NCBI GenBank assembly: GCA_026984455.1
Contig: JALSSC010000008.1
Coordinates: forward strand, 1-64,000
Direction: 5' to 3'
Origin: Chromatiaceae bacterium
GTDB taxonomy: Bacteria > Pseudomonadota > Gammaproteobacteria > Chromatiales > Chromatiaceae
Length of the DNA stretch: 64,000 bases
A program made the position numbers and the translations under genes. Position 1 is the stretch's first letter, and every line of letters begins with the position of its first letter. The notes beneath the pieces are model-generated. The model worked only from the letters and a program-made list of their open reading frames with translations. It ran no database searches and was not told the origin of the DNA. Below, piece after piece: positions 26,026 through 36,429 of the stretch.

Positions 26026-27054
26026 TCACAGCAGCTCCCGCAACAGGGCCGAGGCATAGGCCCCGCGCGGCAACTCGAAGCGGACGAGCAGATCACGGCC
26101 CTCCCAGGCCCATTCCAGGTGGCGCACCACCACCCGTAAGGCCCGCCGCTCCTGTTCCAGGCCCGCCGCCGCCAGACCTTCGGCAAAGGCCACGCGGTCT
26201 GCGGCAAGGGTCTGTTCCAGGGCCGCCACCCCATCCCGACATGCGGGGTCCCCGGCCCCCCACAGGGGCCCAGTGGGGTGGATGTCGAGGGCCGCAGCAC
26301 GCCTTGCCGTCTCCGTATCGGCCCGCTCCACCAGGAAACCCGAGCGGCTTCCCTCCAGCTGCACCCAATCGCCATCGCCCACCCGGTTCCAGTCGCCCCG
26401 CCCCAGGCGCAGCCCCAGGACCTCGTTGAACAGTTGCGCCCGGGCCGCCGACAGGTACAGGCCACGCAGATGGCGGCGAGGGCGGATCTCCCCCCGAAAC
26501 AGGCGCAGGGCGGCCTGGAGATTGCCGTACCCGCGACCGAAACGCTGTTCTCCGAAGTAATGGGGCATCCCCCCTTCGGCCAGGGCGACGAGGATCCGCG
26601 CGGCCTGTTCCCTGTCCCCCTCCACCTTCCGCACACGAATACAGAAACGATTGCCCCGATGCACTCCAGGGCGCAACTTGCGGCGCCCACGGACCCGCGC
26701 CACCACCTCTACCCCGGGAGCGTCCAGGTTCAGCGTCGGCGGTGCCTCGCGCCCCGCCAGATGGAGGGAGAACCACTGTTCCGTGACGGCCCGACGGTCC
26801 TTGAGGCCCGCCCAGCTCACCCGTTCGAGCGGTACCGAGGCCCAGGCCGCCAGGCGGCGCGCCACCCATTCGGTGTTGGCGCCGGTCTTGCGCACCCGCA
26901 GCCAGAGGTGTTCCCCCTCGCCCTCGGGAGCGAAGCCGAGGATCTCCTCCACCCGAAAGTCTGCGAGTGAGTCGCGCAGGACGCCTTCGAGGCAGGGTCC
27001 ACCCCAGGCACGGGGCAGGGCCGCCAGGGGGCGCCAGGGTTGCGTATCCGTCAT
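26026..27054 (-). CDS. truD: tRNA pseudouridine(13) synthase TruD
   Basis: Forms pseudouridine at position 13 of tRNA-Glu, 342 residues. The catalytic Asp is in GLKDRRAVTEQWFS. Further family blocks are FRVEEILGF, HLWLRVRKTGANTEW, GNRFCIRVR, FGEQRFGRGYGNLQAA and the insertion region LYLSAARAQLFNEVL. Shine-Dalgarno AGAGG lies before the ATG at 27054. A 164-bp palindromic repeat lies 42 bases upstream and may sit in the 5' region of its transcript. Confidence 0.96.
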   Translation of the reverse strand: MTDTQPWRPLAALPRAWGGPCLEGVLRDSLADFRVEEILGFAPEGEGEHLWLRVRKTGANTEWVARRLAAWASVPLERVSWAGLKDRRAVTEQWFSLHLAGREAPPTLNLDAPGVEVVARVRGRRKLRPGVHRGNRFCIRVRKVEGDREQAARILVALAEGGMPHYFGEQRFGRGYGNLQAALRLFRGEIRPRRHLRGLYLSAARAQLFNEVLGLRLGRGDWNRVGDGDWVQLEGSRSGFLVERADTETARRAAALDIHPTGPLWGAGDPACRDGVAALEQTLAADRVAFAEGLAAAGLEQERRALRVVVRHLEWAWEGRDLLVRFELPRGAYASALLRELL

Positions 27055-27095
27055 CCACGGGCCTCTGGGTACGTCTCCGGCTGCGATCCGGGGAC

Positions 27096-27259
27096 TATAC
27101 CCGTCGCACCTGAGTATTTCGCTACTGCGGTCGCCCCTCGCACCCCTGGGCTGTATGGCGAGTGCTCGCCATAGTCCCCGCGATGACTCGCTTCTGCGCC
27201 TTGCCCAGGGGCACGAGGGACACCCTCGAAAAACGGAATATTCACGTGCGACGGGTATA
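27096..27259. mobile_element. palindromic MITE-like element, copy A
   Basis: A 164-base non-coding element bounded by inverted ends of about 26 bases (TATACCCGTCGCAC-TGA-TATT...) matching at roughly 24 positions. Inside it is a second near-palindrome (CCCCTCGCACCCCTGGGC with GCCCAGGGGCACGAGG) and a small hairpin TGGCGA-GTGC-TCGCCA. It ends in TATA on both sides, so a TA target duplication is possible. It codes for no protein. Copy B has the same length at 46407. Confidence 0.75.
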
Positions 27260-27454
27260 TTTAAAGACTGGCGCTGACGATGCGCACCGCCCCTGTTGGA
27301 GAGCGGATGCGAAATCTGAGCCTTTTATCCCATTTAGGAAGGGGAATGCATCGGGAAGGGGGATGGGACCTCTGAATCGTGTCTGACTGGAGCCAACACC
27401 ACCCCAAAATAAGCCACGATTTAGACGCGATGGGCAGCTAAGCCATTGATTATA
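27260..27454. other. spacer between MITE copy A and tRNA-Ser
   Basis: About 195 bases with lower GC than neighbours and no reading frame supported by a start signal. Any tRNA-Ser promoter would lie on the other side of the tRNA. Confidence 0.3.
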
Positions 27455-27545
27455 TGGCGGAGAGGGAGGGATTCGAACCCTCGATGGGCTATTAACCCAT
27501 ACACACTTTCCAGGCGTGCTCCTTCAACCACTCGGACACCTCTCC
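27455..27545 (-). tRNA. tRNA-Ser (anticodon GGA)
   Basis: Class II tRNA of 91 bases with an encoded CCA end. The acceptor stem GGAGAGG pairs with CCTCTCC, the anticodon arm is CACGC-CTGGAAA-GTGTG giving anticodon GGA (reads UCC/UCU), a long variable arm (GGGTTAATAGCCC) follows, and the T arm has GTTCGAATCC. All features fit tRNA-Ser. Confidence 0.97.
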
Positions 27546-27655
27546 CGGGACGGGATTCGATGGCGCCACCATCGAAGGTCGGGAAGGATAGCCAATCCGT
27601 AAGCGGCGTGCAAATCGGTATACTTCCCCTCCGCTGAGGCCCCCTGGACGACCGC

Positions 27656-28450
27656 ATGAATCCACCCGATCGCCACCGTCTCTATGAACTCTCGGTGCAA
27701 TGCGCCGAAGCCGAGATCGATTTCGTGGACGAGACCTTCACAACCCTGCGTAGCCGCCGCGCCCGGTTGTTGCGTGAGGACTTCTGCGGCACCGCGACGG
27801 TGTGCTGCGAATGGGTCGCGCGGAGACCGCACAACCGCGCCATCGGGGTCGATCTCGACCCGGAGGTCCTGGCCTGGGGGCGCCGCCACAATCTCGCCGG
27901 GCTGGCGCCGCACCTCGCCCGACGGGTGGAGCTGATCCAGGGGGACGTGCTCGCCACGGAGACGGAACCGCCCGACCTGATCCTGGCCATGAACTTCAGC
28001 TACTGGCTGCTGAGCGAGCGCGCCCTGCTGCTGGACTACTTCCGCCGGGTGCACCGGCGGCTGGCGGCGGACGGGGTGTTCTTCCTGGACGCCTACGGCG
28101 GTTACGACGCCTTCCGCGCAATCGAAGAGGAGCGCGCGGTGGAGGCCGGGGGGCTGCGTTTCACCTATGTCTGGGAACAGGAACGCTACGACCCAATCAG
28201 CGGCCGCCTGATCTGTCACATCCATTTCCGCTTTGCCGACGGTTCGGCCCTGGAGCGTGCCTTCAGTTACGACTGGCGGCTCTGGACCCTGCCGGAGATC
28301 CGCGACCTCCTGGCCGAGGCGGGATTCTCCCGGATCCAGGTGTACTGGCAGGGCTGGGACGAGGACGGCGAGCCGGACGGGATCTTCGTGCCGGTGCAGC
28401 AGGGCGAGGCCGAGGCGGGCTGGATCTGCTACCTCACGGCCGAGAAATAG
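27656..28450 (+). CDS. class I SAM-dependent methyltransferase
   Basis: A 264-residue methyltransferase. The SAM-binding core starts with EDFCGTATVCCEWV (motif I), then AIGVDLDPEVLAWG (motif II), and an acidic/aromatic segment PPDLILAMNFSYWLL (motif IV). It ends FVPVQQGEAEAGWICYLTAEK. Substrate is not recognised; SAM-dependent methyltransferases of this shape act on small molecules or proteins. It starts about 110 bases from tRNA-Ser on the opposite strand, with no strong Shine-Dalgarno. A gap of 95 bases separates it from dgt. Confidence 0.85.
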   Translation: MNPPDRHRLYELSVQCAEAEIDFVDETFTTLRSRRARLLREDFCGTATVCCEWVARRPHNRAIGVDLDPEVLAWGRRHNLAGLAPHLARRVELIQGDVLATETEPPDLILAMNFSYWLLSERALLLDYFRRVHRRLAADGVFFLDAYGGYDAFRAIEEERAVEAGGLRFTYVWEQERYDPISGRLICHIHFRFADGSALERAFSYDWRLWTLPEIRDLLAEAGFSRIQVYWQGWDEDGEPDGIFVPVQQGEAEAGWICYLTAEK

Positions 28451-28545
28451 CCGTTCGGGTCCCGATCGGGCGGCAGCCCCTGCCCGGCGGACGGCCCGTA
28501 AGTTTCCCGGGAACAGGACAGAGCAAAGGGGTTAGACTTGACCCC

Positions 28546-29904
28546 ATGCACTGGCCCACCCTGCTCTCACGTAAACGCCTCGGCGCCGAGACGCCGCCCC
28601 GGTCGTCCACCGCGCGCACGGATTTCCAGCGCGATCTGGACCGCATCGTGTTCTGCTCGGCCTTCCGCCGGATGCAGGACAAGACCCAGATCTTCCCCCT
28701 GTCGAAGATCGACTACGTCCGCACCCGCCTCACCCATAGCCTGGAGACCTCCAGTGTGGGGCGCTCGCTGGGCACCCTGGTCGGTGAGGTGGTGATCGCC
28801 CGCCATGGCCTGAAGGGCTACGAGGCCTCCGACTTCGGCGACATCTGCGCCGCCGCCTGCCTCGCCCACGATATCGGCAACCCCCCCTTCAGCCACGCGG
28901 GGGAGGACGCCATCCGTCAATGGGCGGCGCAGGCCCCGTACGGGCGCCAGCGGGTGGCGATGCTGCGCAACAGCGAGCAGGAAGACTTTCTCGCCTTCGA
29001 AGGCAATGCCCAGGGCTTCCGCACCCTCACCCGCCTGCAGAACCGGGACAATCCCGGCGGCCTCCAGCTCACCTGCGCCACCCTCGCGGCCTTCACCAAG
29101 TACCCACGCGAATCCTGGCTGGGCGGCAACGGCTGGGAGGGGGTGAGCACCCGCAAACACGGCTTCTTCGCCGAGGACCGGGAGGCCTTCGAGACGGTGG
29201 CTGCGGCCACCGGCCTGCAACGGCGCAACGAACGCTTCGCCATCTGGCGACGCCACCCCCTGGCCTTTCTGGTGGAGGCGGCGGACGATATCTGCTATCG
29301 GGTGATCGACATCGAGGACGGCTACCGCCTGGGCCACATCGGCTTCAGCGATGCCCTGGAACTCTACCTGGACACCCTCCAAGACCCCGACCGCCAACGC
29401 CGGCGCATGGCCGGCATCGCCGGGGAGAAGGAACGGGTGGAATTCCTGCGCGCCAAGGTCATCAACCAGGCCATCCTCCAGACCCGTGACTGTTTTCTGG
29501 AGGTGGAGGACGATCTCCTCGCCGGGCGCTTCGACGCCCCCCTCCTCGCCCACATCCCCAAGGCGGCGGAGCTGCGGCGGCTGTTGGAGCGGGCCGAGGA
29601 GCGCATCTACACCGCCCCCGAGGTGGTGGAGATCGAGACCGCGGGCTTCGAGGTCATCGGCGAACTGCTGGAACGCTTCGCCCGGGTGGTGGACGATGTC
29701 GCCGAACACGGTGACGCCGCCCCGCCGCGCAGCCGCATGACCTACCTGTTGATCCCGGAGCAGTTCACCGGTTCCGGAAGGAGGCCCGCCGCGAACCCCT
29801 ACACCCGCCTGCTGCGACTCACCGATTTCGTGGCCGGCATGACGGACTCCTACGCCGTCGCCCTCTACAAGAAGCTCAAGGGCATCTCCCTGCCCGGGGG
29901 GTGA
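28546..29904 (+). CDS. dgt: dNTP triphosphohydrolase (Dgt family)
   Basis: HD-domain enzyme that splits dGTP or other dNTPs to nucleoside and triphosphate, 452 residues from ATG 28546. Metal residues appear in RLTHSLETSSVGR and in the HD pair CLAHDIGNPPFSHAGE; further blocks are EGNAQGFRTLTRLQNR, LEAADDICYRVIDIEDG and the C-terminal FVAGMTDSYAVALYKKL. This length and layout match class 2 dNTPases. It ends 14 bases before the convergent sulfate-activation gene. Confidence 0.93.
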   Translation: MHWPTLLSRKRLGAETPPRSSTARTDFQRDLDRIVFCSAFRRMQDKTQIFPLSKIDYVRTRLTHSLETSSVGRSLGTLVGEVVIARHGLKGYEASDFGDICAAACLAHDIGNPPFSHAGEDAIRQWAAQAPYGRQRVAMLRNSEQEDFLAFEGNAQGFRTLTRLQNRDNPGGLQLTCATLAAFTKYPRESWLGGNGWEGVSTRKHGFFAEDREAFETVAAATGLQRRNERFAIWRRHPLAFLVEAADDICYRVIDIEDGYRLGHIGFSDALELYLDTLQDPDRQRRRMAGIAGEKERVEFLRAKVINQAILQTRDCFLEVEDDLLAGRFDAPLLAHIPKAAELRRLLERAEERIYTAPEVVEIETAGFEVIGELLERFARVVDDVAEHGDAAPPRSRMTYLLIPEQFTGSGRRPAANPYTRLLRLTDFVAGMTDSYAVALYKKLKGISLPGG

Positions 29905-29918
29905 GGCCCCGGACGGCC

Positions 29919-31613
29919 TCACTCCTCGTCCAGGAACCCCTCCCGGAACAGATAGAGCAGGATATCCTGGGCGGCCTCGGCGGGTTCCAGGGTGCTGGTG
30001 TCGATGCGCAGCTCGGGCCTCTTGGGGACCTCGTAGGGATCGCTGATACCGGTGAATTCCTTGATGATGCCCTTGCGCGCCTTGGCGTACAGGCCCTTGC
30101 GATCACGCGCCTCGCACACATCGAGGGGCGTGGAGACATGGATCTCGATGAAGGCCCCGCCCTGTTCGATCAGTTCCCGTACCGCCCGCCGGGTCTCCTC
30201 GTAGGGGGCGATGGGGGCACAGATGGCCACCCCCCCGTTCCTGGTGATCTCGCTGGCCACGAAGCCGATGCGGCGGATGTTGATGTCGCGGTCGCGTTTG
30301 GAGAACCCCAACTCGCTGGAGAGGTTCTGGCGCACGATATCTCCGTCGAGCAGCGAGACCGGCCGGCTGCCGTGCTCCACCAGCTTGGCGAAGAGGATGT
30401 TGGCGAGGGTGGACTTGCCCGACCCCGACAGGCCGGTGAAGAACAGGGTGAATCCCTGGCGGCGGCGCGGCGGATAGGCCAGACACAGTTCGTCCAGGAC
30501 CTCGGGAAAGCTGAACCAGTCGGGGATCTCCCGGTCACGGGTGAGGCGTTCCTTGAGTTCCTGGTGGCTCAAGGTCTCGGACTCCAGGCCCTCGGCCTCG
30601 ATCCGGTCCACCGGCAGGAAACGTCGCCGGGCGGGGACGTAGCGGCGCTCCTTCGGGGTGAGGATCTCCATTCCGAGTTCCTCCGCGAAACCGGCGACGT
30701 ATTCCTGAGCGGCATAGGGCGCATAGCAGCGGCCGCCGTCGGCCATGCGCGGCGGCGAGGCGTGATCCGGTCCCACCAGGAAGTGGCTGCAACCGAAGTT
30801 GCGGTTGACCAGGGCGTGCCACAGGGCCTCGCGCGGCCCGGCCATGCGCATGGCCAGGGGCAACAGGGAGAGCATGGCGAGGTCATGGGGGAAGTGCCTG
30901 CGAATGGCCTTGTAGCAGCGCACCCGGGCATAGTAGTGGAGATCGCCGGGCTTGGTGGGGCCCACGGCCGGATGGAGGAGGATATGGGTCCCGGCCTCAC
31001 GCGCCTGTTCGAGGATGAGTTCGCGCTCCAGGCGGTGCATGGGGCGGCTGCTGTGGCAGGCCAGCACCCGCCGCCAGCCGCGCTTGCGGAACAGGTGGCG
31101 CAACTCCGCGGGGGTGTCCCAGAGGCTCTCGAAGTCGTGGTGTGCGGGCAACTGGACCCCCAGCACCCGGCCCCCCAGACGCACCGGGCGGGTCCCGTCG
31201 AGCAGGCGCATCACCCCCGGATGGTCAGGAGAATCGGTCCCGTAGACGGCCTCGGCCTCGGCCTTCGGGTCCGGTTCCCACACCGCCGTCAGTTCCAGCA
31301 CCGCGGGCATGAAGCCCTCGGCGTCGCGCAGGGCCACCCGGTCGCCGGGTGAGAGCCCCTCGGCGAAGGTCCGCTCCACGTCCAGGGTGATGGGGATGGG
31401 CCAGAGACGGCCGTCGGGGAGACGGGCCTGGCTCAACACCGAGGCATAGGCCTCGGGCCCCATGAAGCCATCGAGGGGGGCGAAGCCCCCGTTGAGCAGG
31501 AGTTCCAGATCGCAGAGCTGGCGCCGGTCGAGGGTCAGGGAGGGGTAGCCCAGAGAGGCCTTCCGCAGGGTCTCGGCGGTCTCCGCGTCCACCAACAGGT
31601 CTTCTTTCTCCAC
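29919..31613 (-). CDS. Sat/CysC fusion with degenerate sulfurylase motifs
   Basis: A 564-residue fusion, GTG start with AAGGAGACGAAC upstream. Residues about 1-370 are an ATP sulfurylase (PUA-like N-domain then catalytic domain); residues about 385-560 are an APS kinase with intact P-loop GLSGSGKST (394-402), DGDIVRQNL and the FSKRDRDINIRRI motif. In the sulfurylase half the Q-T-R-N signature is replaced by H-S-S-R (187-190), the second His of the HxxH pair is Glu (MHRLE, 192-196), and GRDHA reads GPDHA (281-285). The fold blocks LLPLAMRMAGPREALWHA and YYARVRCYKA remain. The kinase half should make PAPS, while the sulfurylase half may be inactive or altered. It lies 59 bases downstream of galE on the same strand. 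Confidence 0.9.
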   Translation of the reverse strand: MEKEDLLVDAETAETLRKASLGYPSLTLDRRQLCDLELLLNGGFAPLDGFMGPEAYASVLSQARLPDGRLWPIPITLDVERTFAEGLSPGDRVALRDAEGFMPAVLELTAVWEPDPKAEAEAVYGTDSPDHPGVMRLLDGTRPVRLGGRVLGVQLPAHHDFESLWDTPAELRHLFRKRGWRRVLACHSSRPMHRLERELILEQAREAGTHILLHPAVGPTKPGDLHYYARVRCYKAIRRHFPHDLAMLSLLPLAMRMAGPREALWHALVNRNFGCSHFLVGPDHASPPRMADGGRCYAPYAAQEYVAGFAEELGMEILTPKERRYVPARRRFLPVDRIEAEGLESETLSHQELKERLTRDREIPDWFSFPEVLDELCLAYPPRRRQGFTLFFTGLSGSGKSTLANILFAKLVEHGSRPVSLLDGDIVRQNLSSELGFSKRDRDINIRRIGFVASEITRNGGVAICAPIAPYEETRRAVRELIEQGGAFIEIHVSTPLDVCEARDRKGLYAKARKGIIKEFTGISDPYEVPKRPELRIDTSTLEPAEAAQDILLYLFREGFLDEE

Positions 31614-31672
31614 GTTCGTCTCCTTCAGCTTGCCCGGGGTGGACCGGGGTCGGGTCCCACGGATGACGGCTG

Positions 31673-32680
31673 TCAGTACCCCTCTGGATTGGCTGACTGC
31701 CAGCGCCAGGTGTCGCGCACCATGTCTTCGATGCCGTGGGTGGCGCGCCAGCCCAGTTCACGCCGGGCCAGACCGGGATCGGCATAGCATTGGGCCACGT
31801 CTCCGGGGCGCCGCCCGACGATCCGATAGGGCACCTCGACACCGTTCACCTCGGCGAAGGCGCGCACCATCTCCAGCACCGAGTAGCCCTGCCCCGTGCC
31901 CAGGTTGTACACCACCCGGCCGGGATGGCCCTGGAGGCGCTCCAGGGCGGCCAGGTGGCCGCGCGCCAGATCCACCACGTGGATGTAGTCGCGCACCCCG
32001 GTGCCGTCGGGGGTGGGATAGTCGTCGCCGAAGACCTGGAGCCGTTCCAGCCGCCCCACCGCCACCTGGGCGATATAGGGCATCAGGTTGTTGGGGATGC
32101 CGTTGGGGTCCTCGCCGATGCGCCCGCTGGGATGGGCCCCCACGGGATTGAAATAGCGCAGCAGGGCGATGTCCCAATCCGGCTCGGCGGCGTGCAGGTC
32201 GCTCAGGATCTCCTCGATCATGAGCTTGGTGCGGCCGTAGGGGTTGGTGGCGGTGGTGGGGAAGTCCTCGCGGATGGGTACCCTGGCGGGGTCGCCGTAG
32301 ACCGTGGCGGAGGAACTGAACACCAATCGGCGGACACCGGCCTCCCCCATGGCCCGACACAGGTTGAGGGTGCCGCCGACGTTGTTTTCGTAGTAGTCCA
32401 GCGGGATCTCGCTGGATTCGCCCACCGCCTTGAGGCCGGCGAAGTGGATCACCGCCGCGCAGGGATGGGCGCGGAAGACGGCGCGCAAGGCCGGCAGATC
32501 GCGCAGATCGGCCTGCACGAACGTCAACTCGCGCCCGGCGAGGTCCTGGACCCGCGCCAGGGCCTCCGGTTTGCTGTTGCTGAGATTGTCCACCACTACC
32601 AGGTCGTGACCGGCCTGGAGGAGTTCGACGCAGGTATGGCTGCCGATGTAGCCGGCGCCGCCGGTGACCAGGACACGCAT
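31673..32680 (-). CDS. galE: UDP-glucose 4-epimerase
   Basis: NAD-dependent epimerase interconverting UDP-glucose and UDP-galactose, 335 residues. The Rossmann motif is GGAGYIGSH, the catalytic Ser/Tyr/Lys triad lies in FSSSATVYG and NPYGRTKLM, and family blocks FNPVGAHPSG, DGTGVRDYIHV and YNLGTGQGYSVLEM follow. It provides nucleotide sugars for surface glycans. It lies between the sulfate-activation gene and purA, all minus strand; whether they share a transcript is not clear. Confidence 0.95.
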   Translation of the reverse strand: MRVLVTGGAGYIGSHTCVELLQAGHDLVVVDNLSNSKPEALARVQDLAGRELTFVQADLRDLPALRAVFRAHPCAAVIHFAGLKAVGESSEIPLDYYENNVGGTLNLCRAMGEAGVRRLVFSSSATVYGDPARVPIREDFPTTATNPYGRTKLMIEEILSDLHAAEPDWDIALLRYFNPVGAHPSGRIGEDPNGIPNNLMPYIAQVAVGRLERLQVFGDDYPTPDGTGVRDYIHVVDLARGHLAALERLQGHPGRVVYNLGTGQGYSVLEMVRAFAEVNGVEVPYRIVGRRPGDVAQCYADPGLARRELGWRATHGIEDMVRDTWRWQSANPEGY

Positions 32681-32691
32681 GCTGCTCTACC

Positions 32692-33993
<1,302 letters not shown>

Positions 33994-34087
33994 TTACCTC
34001 CCGTACTGCCCGGACCCCTGGTCCGGTATGAATCTATTCGCCCCGTCGGCGAGGGCGGCCGCTTCCCCCCGGGGCGCGGCCCCTCGA

Positions 34088-35257
34088 TCACTGAATCCGC
34101 CAGTCGCCATCCACCGACGCCAACACCTCGACCGCCCCTTCCGGGGCAGTCTGGCCCGGCAGGCCCTGGATCACCCGCCGGCCCGCGGCCCTCAGGGCGG
34201 CCACCCGCTCGCGCAGGGCCGCATCGTCCAGCGCCGGGGCCCACACCGCGGGCGCCTGGGGGTAGCGCGCCTCCAGGCCCGCGCCCGCGGCCACCAGGGT
34301 CTTGAGGTCGCTGCTGAAGCCCACCGCGGGCCGGGCACGACCGAAGACCTCGCCCACCGCGTCGTAGCGGCCGCCCCGGGCGATCTCCTGGCCGGAACCG
34401 GGGACGAAGGCGGCGAACACCACTCCGGTCTTGTAACCGTAGCCACGCAACTCCGCCAGGTCGTAATGCACCGGCACCCCGGGCAGGACCCGGCCCAGGT
34501 GTTCGGCCAGGCGTTCGAGGTGGTCGATGGCCTCCATCACCTCCCCGCCGGCGCCGGCCAGGACCCGGCGGCCACGCTCCAGGGCATCGCTGCCGTTGAG
34601 TTCCGCCAGGCGCCACAGGCGCTCGCCCTGGGGCCCGGCCACACCGAAGGAACTCACCAGATCCTCCAACTCGGGAATGGCCTTGCGTTGCAGGGCCTCG
34701 AACAAGGTCTGCTCCTGACCTCCATCGAGCCCCGCCTCGCGGGCCAGGCGGCGGAAGATGCCCACATGGCCCAGGTCCAGGTAACAGTCACCGACCCCGG
34801 CCAGGGCCAGGGCCTCCAGCATGAGTTGCAGTATCTCCGCGTCGCTCTCCACGCCCTGGTGACCGAAGATCTCGGCACCGATCTGCAAGGGCGCCCGGGT
34901 GCCGGCATAACCACGGGAACGGGCATGGAGCACGGTACCCAGGTAACACAGGCGCGCCGCCCCCTCGAGCCCGAGTTCATGGGCATCGATACGGGCCACC
35001 TGGGGTGTGATGTCGGCGCGCACCCCCAGTTGGCGGCCGCTGGCCGGATCGGTAAAGCGGAAGGTATCCAGATCCAGATCACGCCCGGTACCGGTGAGCA
35101 AGGACTCCGGATATTCCACGAAGGGGGGGATGACCAGGTCGTAACCCCAGGCATGAAACAGGTCTAGGATATCGCGCCGAAGCCGCTCCATGAGCCAGGC
35201 GCGCGGCGGCAGTACCTCTTCCATCCCTTCCGGGAGCAACCAGCGTTCGCTTTGCAT
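34088..35257 (-). CDS. hisZ: ATP phosphoribosyltransferase regulatory subunit HisZ
   Basis: HisRS-like protein without aminoacylation that activates short-form HisG, the first enzyme of histidine synthesis. It has 389 residues from ATG 35257. Class II synthetase motifs: WLLPEGMEEVLPP, YDLVIPPFVEYPESL, FTDPASGRQLGVRADITPQVARI, and RGGRYDAVGEVFG. The anticodon-binding domain of real HisRS is missing, as expected. Common neighbours of HisZ in this group are purA and the HflKC genes, as here. Confidence 0.94.
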   Translation of the reverse strand: MQSERWLLPEGMEEVLPPRAWLMERLRRDILDLFHAWGYDLVIPPFVEYPESLLTGTGRDLDLDTFRFTDPASGRQLGVRADITPQVARIDAHELGLEGAARLCYLGTVLHARSRGYAGTRAPLQIGAEIFGHQGVESDAEILQLMLEALALAGVGDCYLDLGHVGIFRRLAREAGLDGGQEQTLFEALQRKAIPELEDLVSSFGVAGPQGERLWRLAELNGSDALERGRRVLAGAGGEVMEAIDHLERLAEHLGRVLPGVPVHYDLAELRGYGYKTGVVFAAFVPGSGQEIARGGRYDAVGEVFGRARPAVGFSSDLKTLVAAGAGLEARYPQAPAVWAPALDDAALRERVAALRAAGRRVIQGLPGQTAPEGAVEVLASVDGDWRIQ

Positions 35258-35352
35258 CGGTTTACCGTGAAAGATTGGAGCAGCCGCCTTCAGCCGTTCC
35301 CTGGCCGGTGGGAAGCCCAGGCTCCCGGCAGGCCGCGGCCGATCAGCCGGCC

Positions 35353-35541
35353 TCAATTCACCAGATAGAGCAACGCCACCCCCGCGAGCATGCTCACCAG
35401 GCCCATGATGCGCAGTACCCGGTTCTCCTGCTTGGCGATGGCAAGCATCGCCCGGCGCATGCTCAGAGGGTTGAGAAAGGGCCAGATGCCCTCGATGACC
35501 ATGACCAGGGCCAGGGCGACCCAGAGGTCGTGCCATATCAT
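35353..35541 (-). CDS. YjeT-like (DUF2065) membrane protein
   Basis: A 62-residue protein with two helices (about 4-21 and 43-60). The conserved pattern is WVALALVMVIEGIWPFLNPLSMR ... VLRIMGLVSMLAGVALLYLV, typical of DUF2065. It follows hflC by 6 bases and belongs to the hflK-hflC gene group in many Gammaproteobacteria. The role is unknown. Confidence 0.9.
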   Translation of the reverse strand: MIWHDLWVALALVMVIEGIWPFLNPLSMRRAMLAIAKQENRVLRIMGLVSMLAGVALLYLVN

Positions 35542-35547
35542 AGCGGC

Positions 35548-36429
35548 TCACTCTGTGGGGAACTTACCCGTCTGGCTCTTGAAGTAACGGAAGAACTCCG
35601 AGTCCGGACTCAGCAACATCAGGTTGTCACCCTTGCCGAACACCGCCCGATAGGCGTTCAGACTGCGATAGAAGGCGAAGAAACCGGGATCGCGGGTATA
35701 GGCATTGGCATAGACGTCGGTGGCCTTGGCGTCGCCGTCGCCGCGCAGTTCCTCGGAGGTCCGGCGGGCATCGGCGAGAATCACGATACGCTTGCGGTCG
35801 GCCTCGGCGCGGATCCGTTCGGCCGCCTCCGCGCCCTTGGCGCGCAGGTCCTTGGCCACCCGCTCGCGCTCGGCACGCATGCGCTCGAACACCGAGCCGC
35901 TCACCTCGGGGGGCAGGTCGATGCGCTTGATGCGCACATCGATGACCTCCACCCCCAGTTCGTTGGCCTGGGTGTCCGCCTCCTTTGTAAGGCGCTGCAT
36001 GATCTCGGAACGCTCCCCGGAGACCACGTCGCGGATGGTGCGGCGGCCGAACTCGTCACGCAAACGGGCGTTGATGCGCTCCGCCAGGAGGCGCCCGGTC
36101 TTGACCAGGGAACCCCCCGTGGAACGGTAGTACTGGGCCCCATCCGAGAGGCGCCACTTGGCGAACCAGTCCACGATCACGTCCTTCTTCTCGCTGGTGA
36201 GAAAACGCTCGGGACGGGCATCCAAGGTCTGGATACGGCCATCGAACTTCTTGATCTGGTGCAGTCCCGGCACCCGGAAGTGTAGGCCCGGCGCATAGTC
36301 CGCAGTGACGATCTCGCCGAGACGCAGCTTGAGGGCCACCTCCCACTGATAGACCACGAAGGTGAAGGCGTAACCGCCCACCAGGAGGGCGGCCAGGGCC
36401 GCGCCGATCAGGATCTTGCCACGACTCAT
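35548..36429 (-). CDS. hflC: HflC, FtsH-modulating SPFH protein
   Basis: A 293-residue membrane protein with one N-terminal helix (about 5-24) and an SPFH/band-7 domain facing the periplasm, then long charged coiled-coil segments (RMRAERERVAKDLRAKGAEAAERIR). With HflK it forms a cage around the AAA+ protease FtsH. It overlaps hflK by 4 bases (ATGA). The C-terminal part LLSPDSEFFRYFK is the typical end. Confidence 0.96.
   Translation of the reverse strand: MSRGKILIGAALAALLVGGYAFTFVVYQWEVALKLRLGEIVTADYAPGLHFRVPGLHQIKKFDGRIQTLDARPERFLTSEKKDVIVDWFAKWRLSDGAQYYRSTGGSLVKTGRLLAERINARLRDEFGRRTIRDVVSGERSEIMQRLTKEADTQANELGVEVIDVRIKRIDLPPEVSGSVFERMRAERERVAKDLRAKGAEAAERIRAEADRKRIVILADARRTSEELRGDGDAKATDVYANAYTRDPGFFAFYRSLNAYRAVFGKGDNLMLLSPDSEFFRYFKSQTGKFPTE

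Noticed and set aside
27096-27259. Reading MITE copy A as a rho-independent terminator of truD or tRNA-Ser
   Set aside because: It lies upstream of truD and downstream of the tRNA-Ser 3' end at a distance of almost 200 bases, and the repeat occurs elsewhere as an independent unit.
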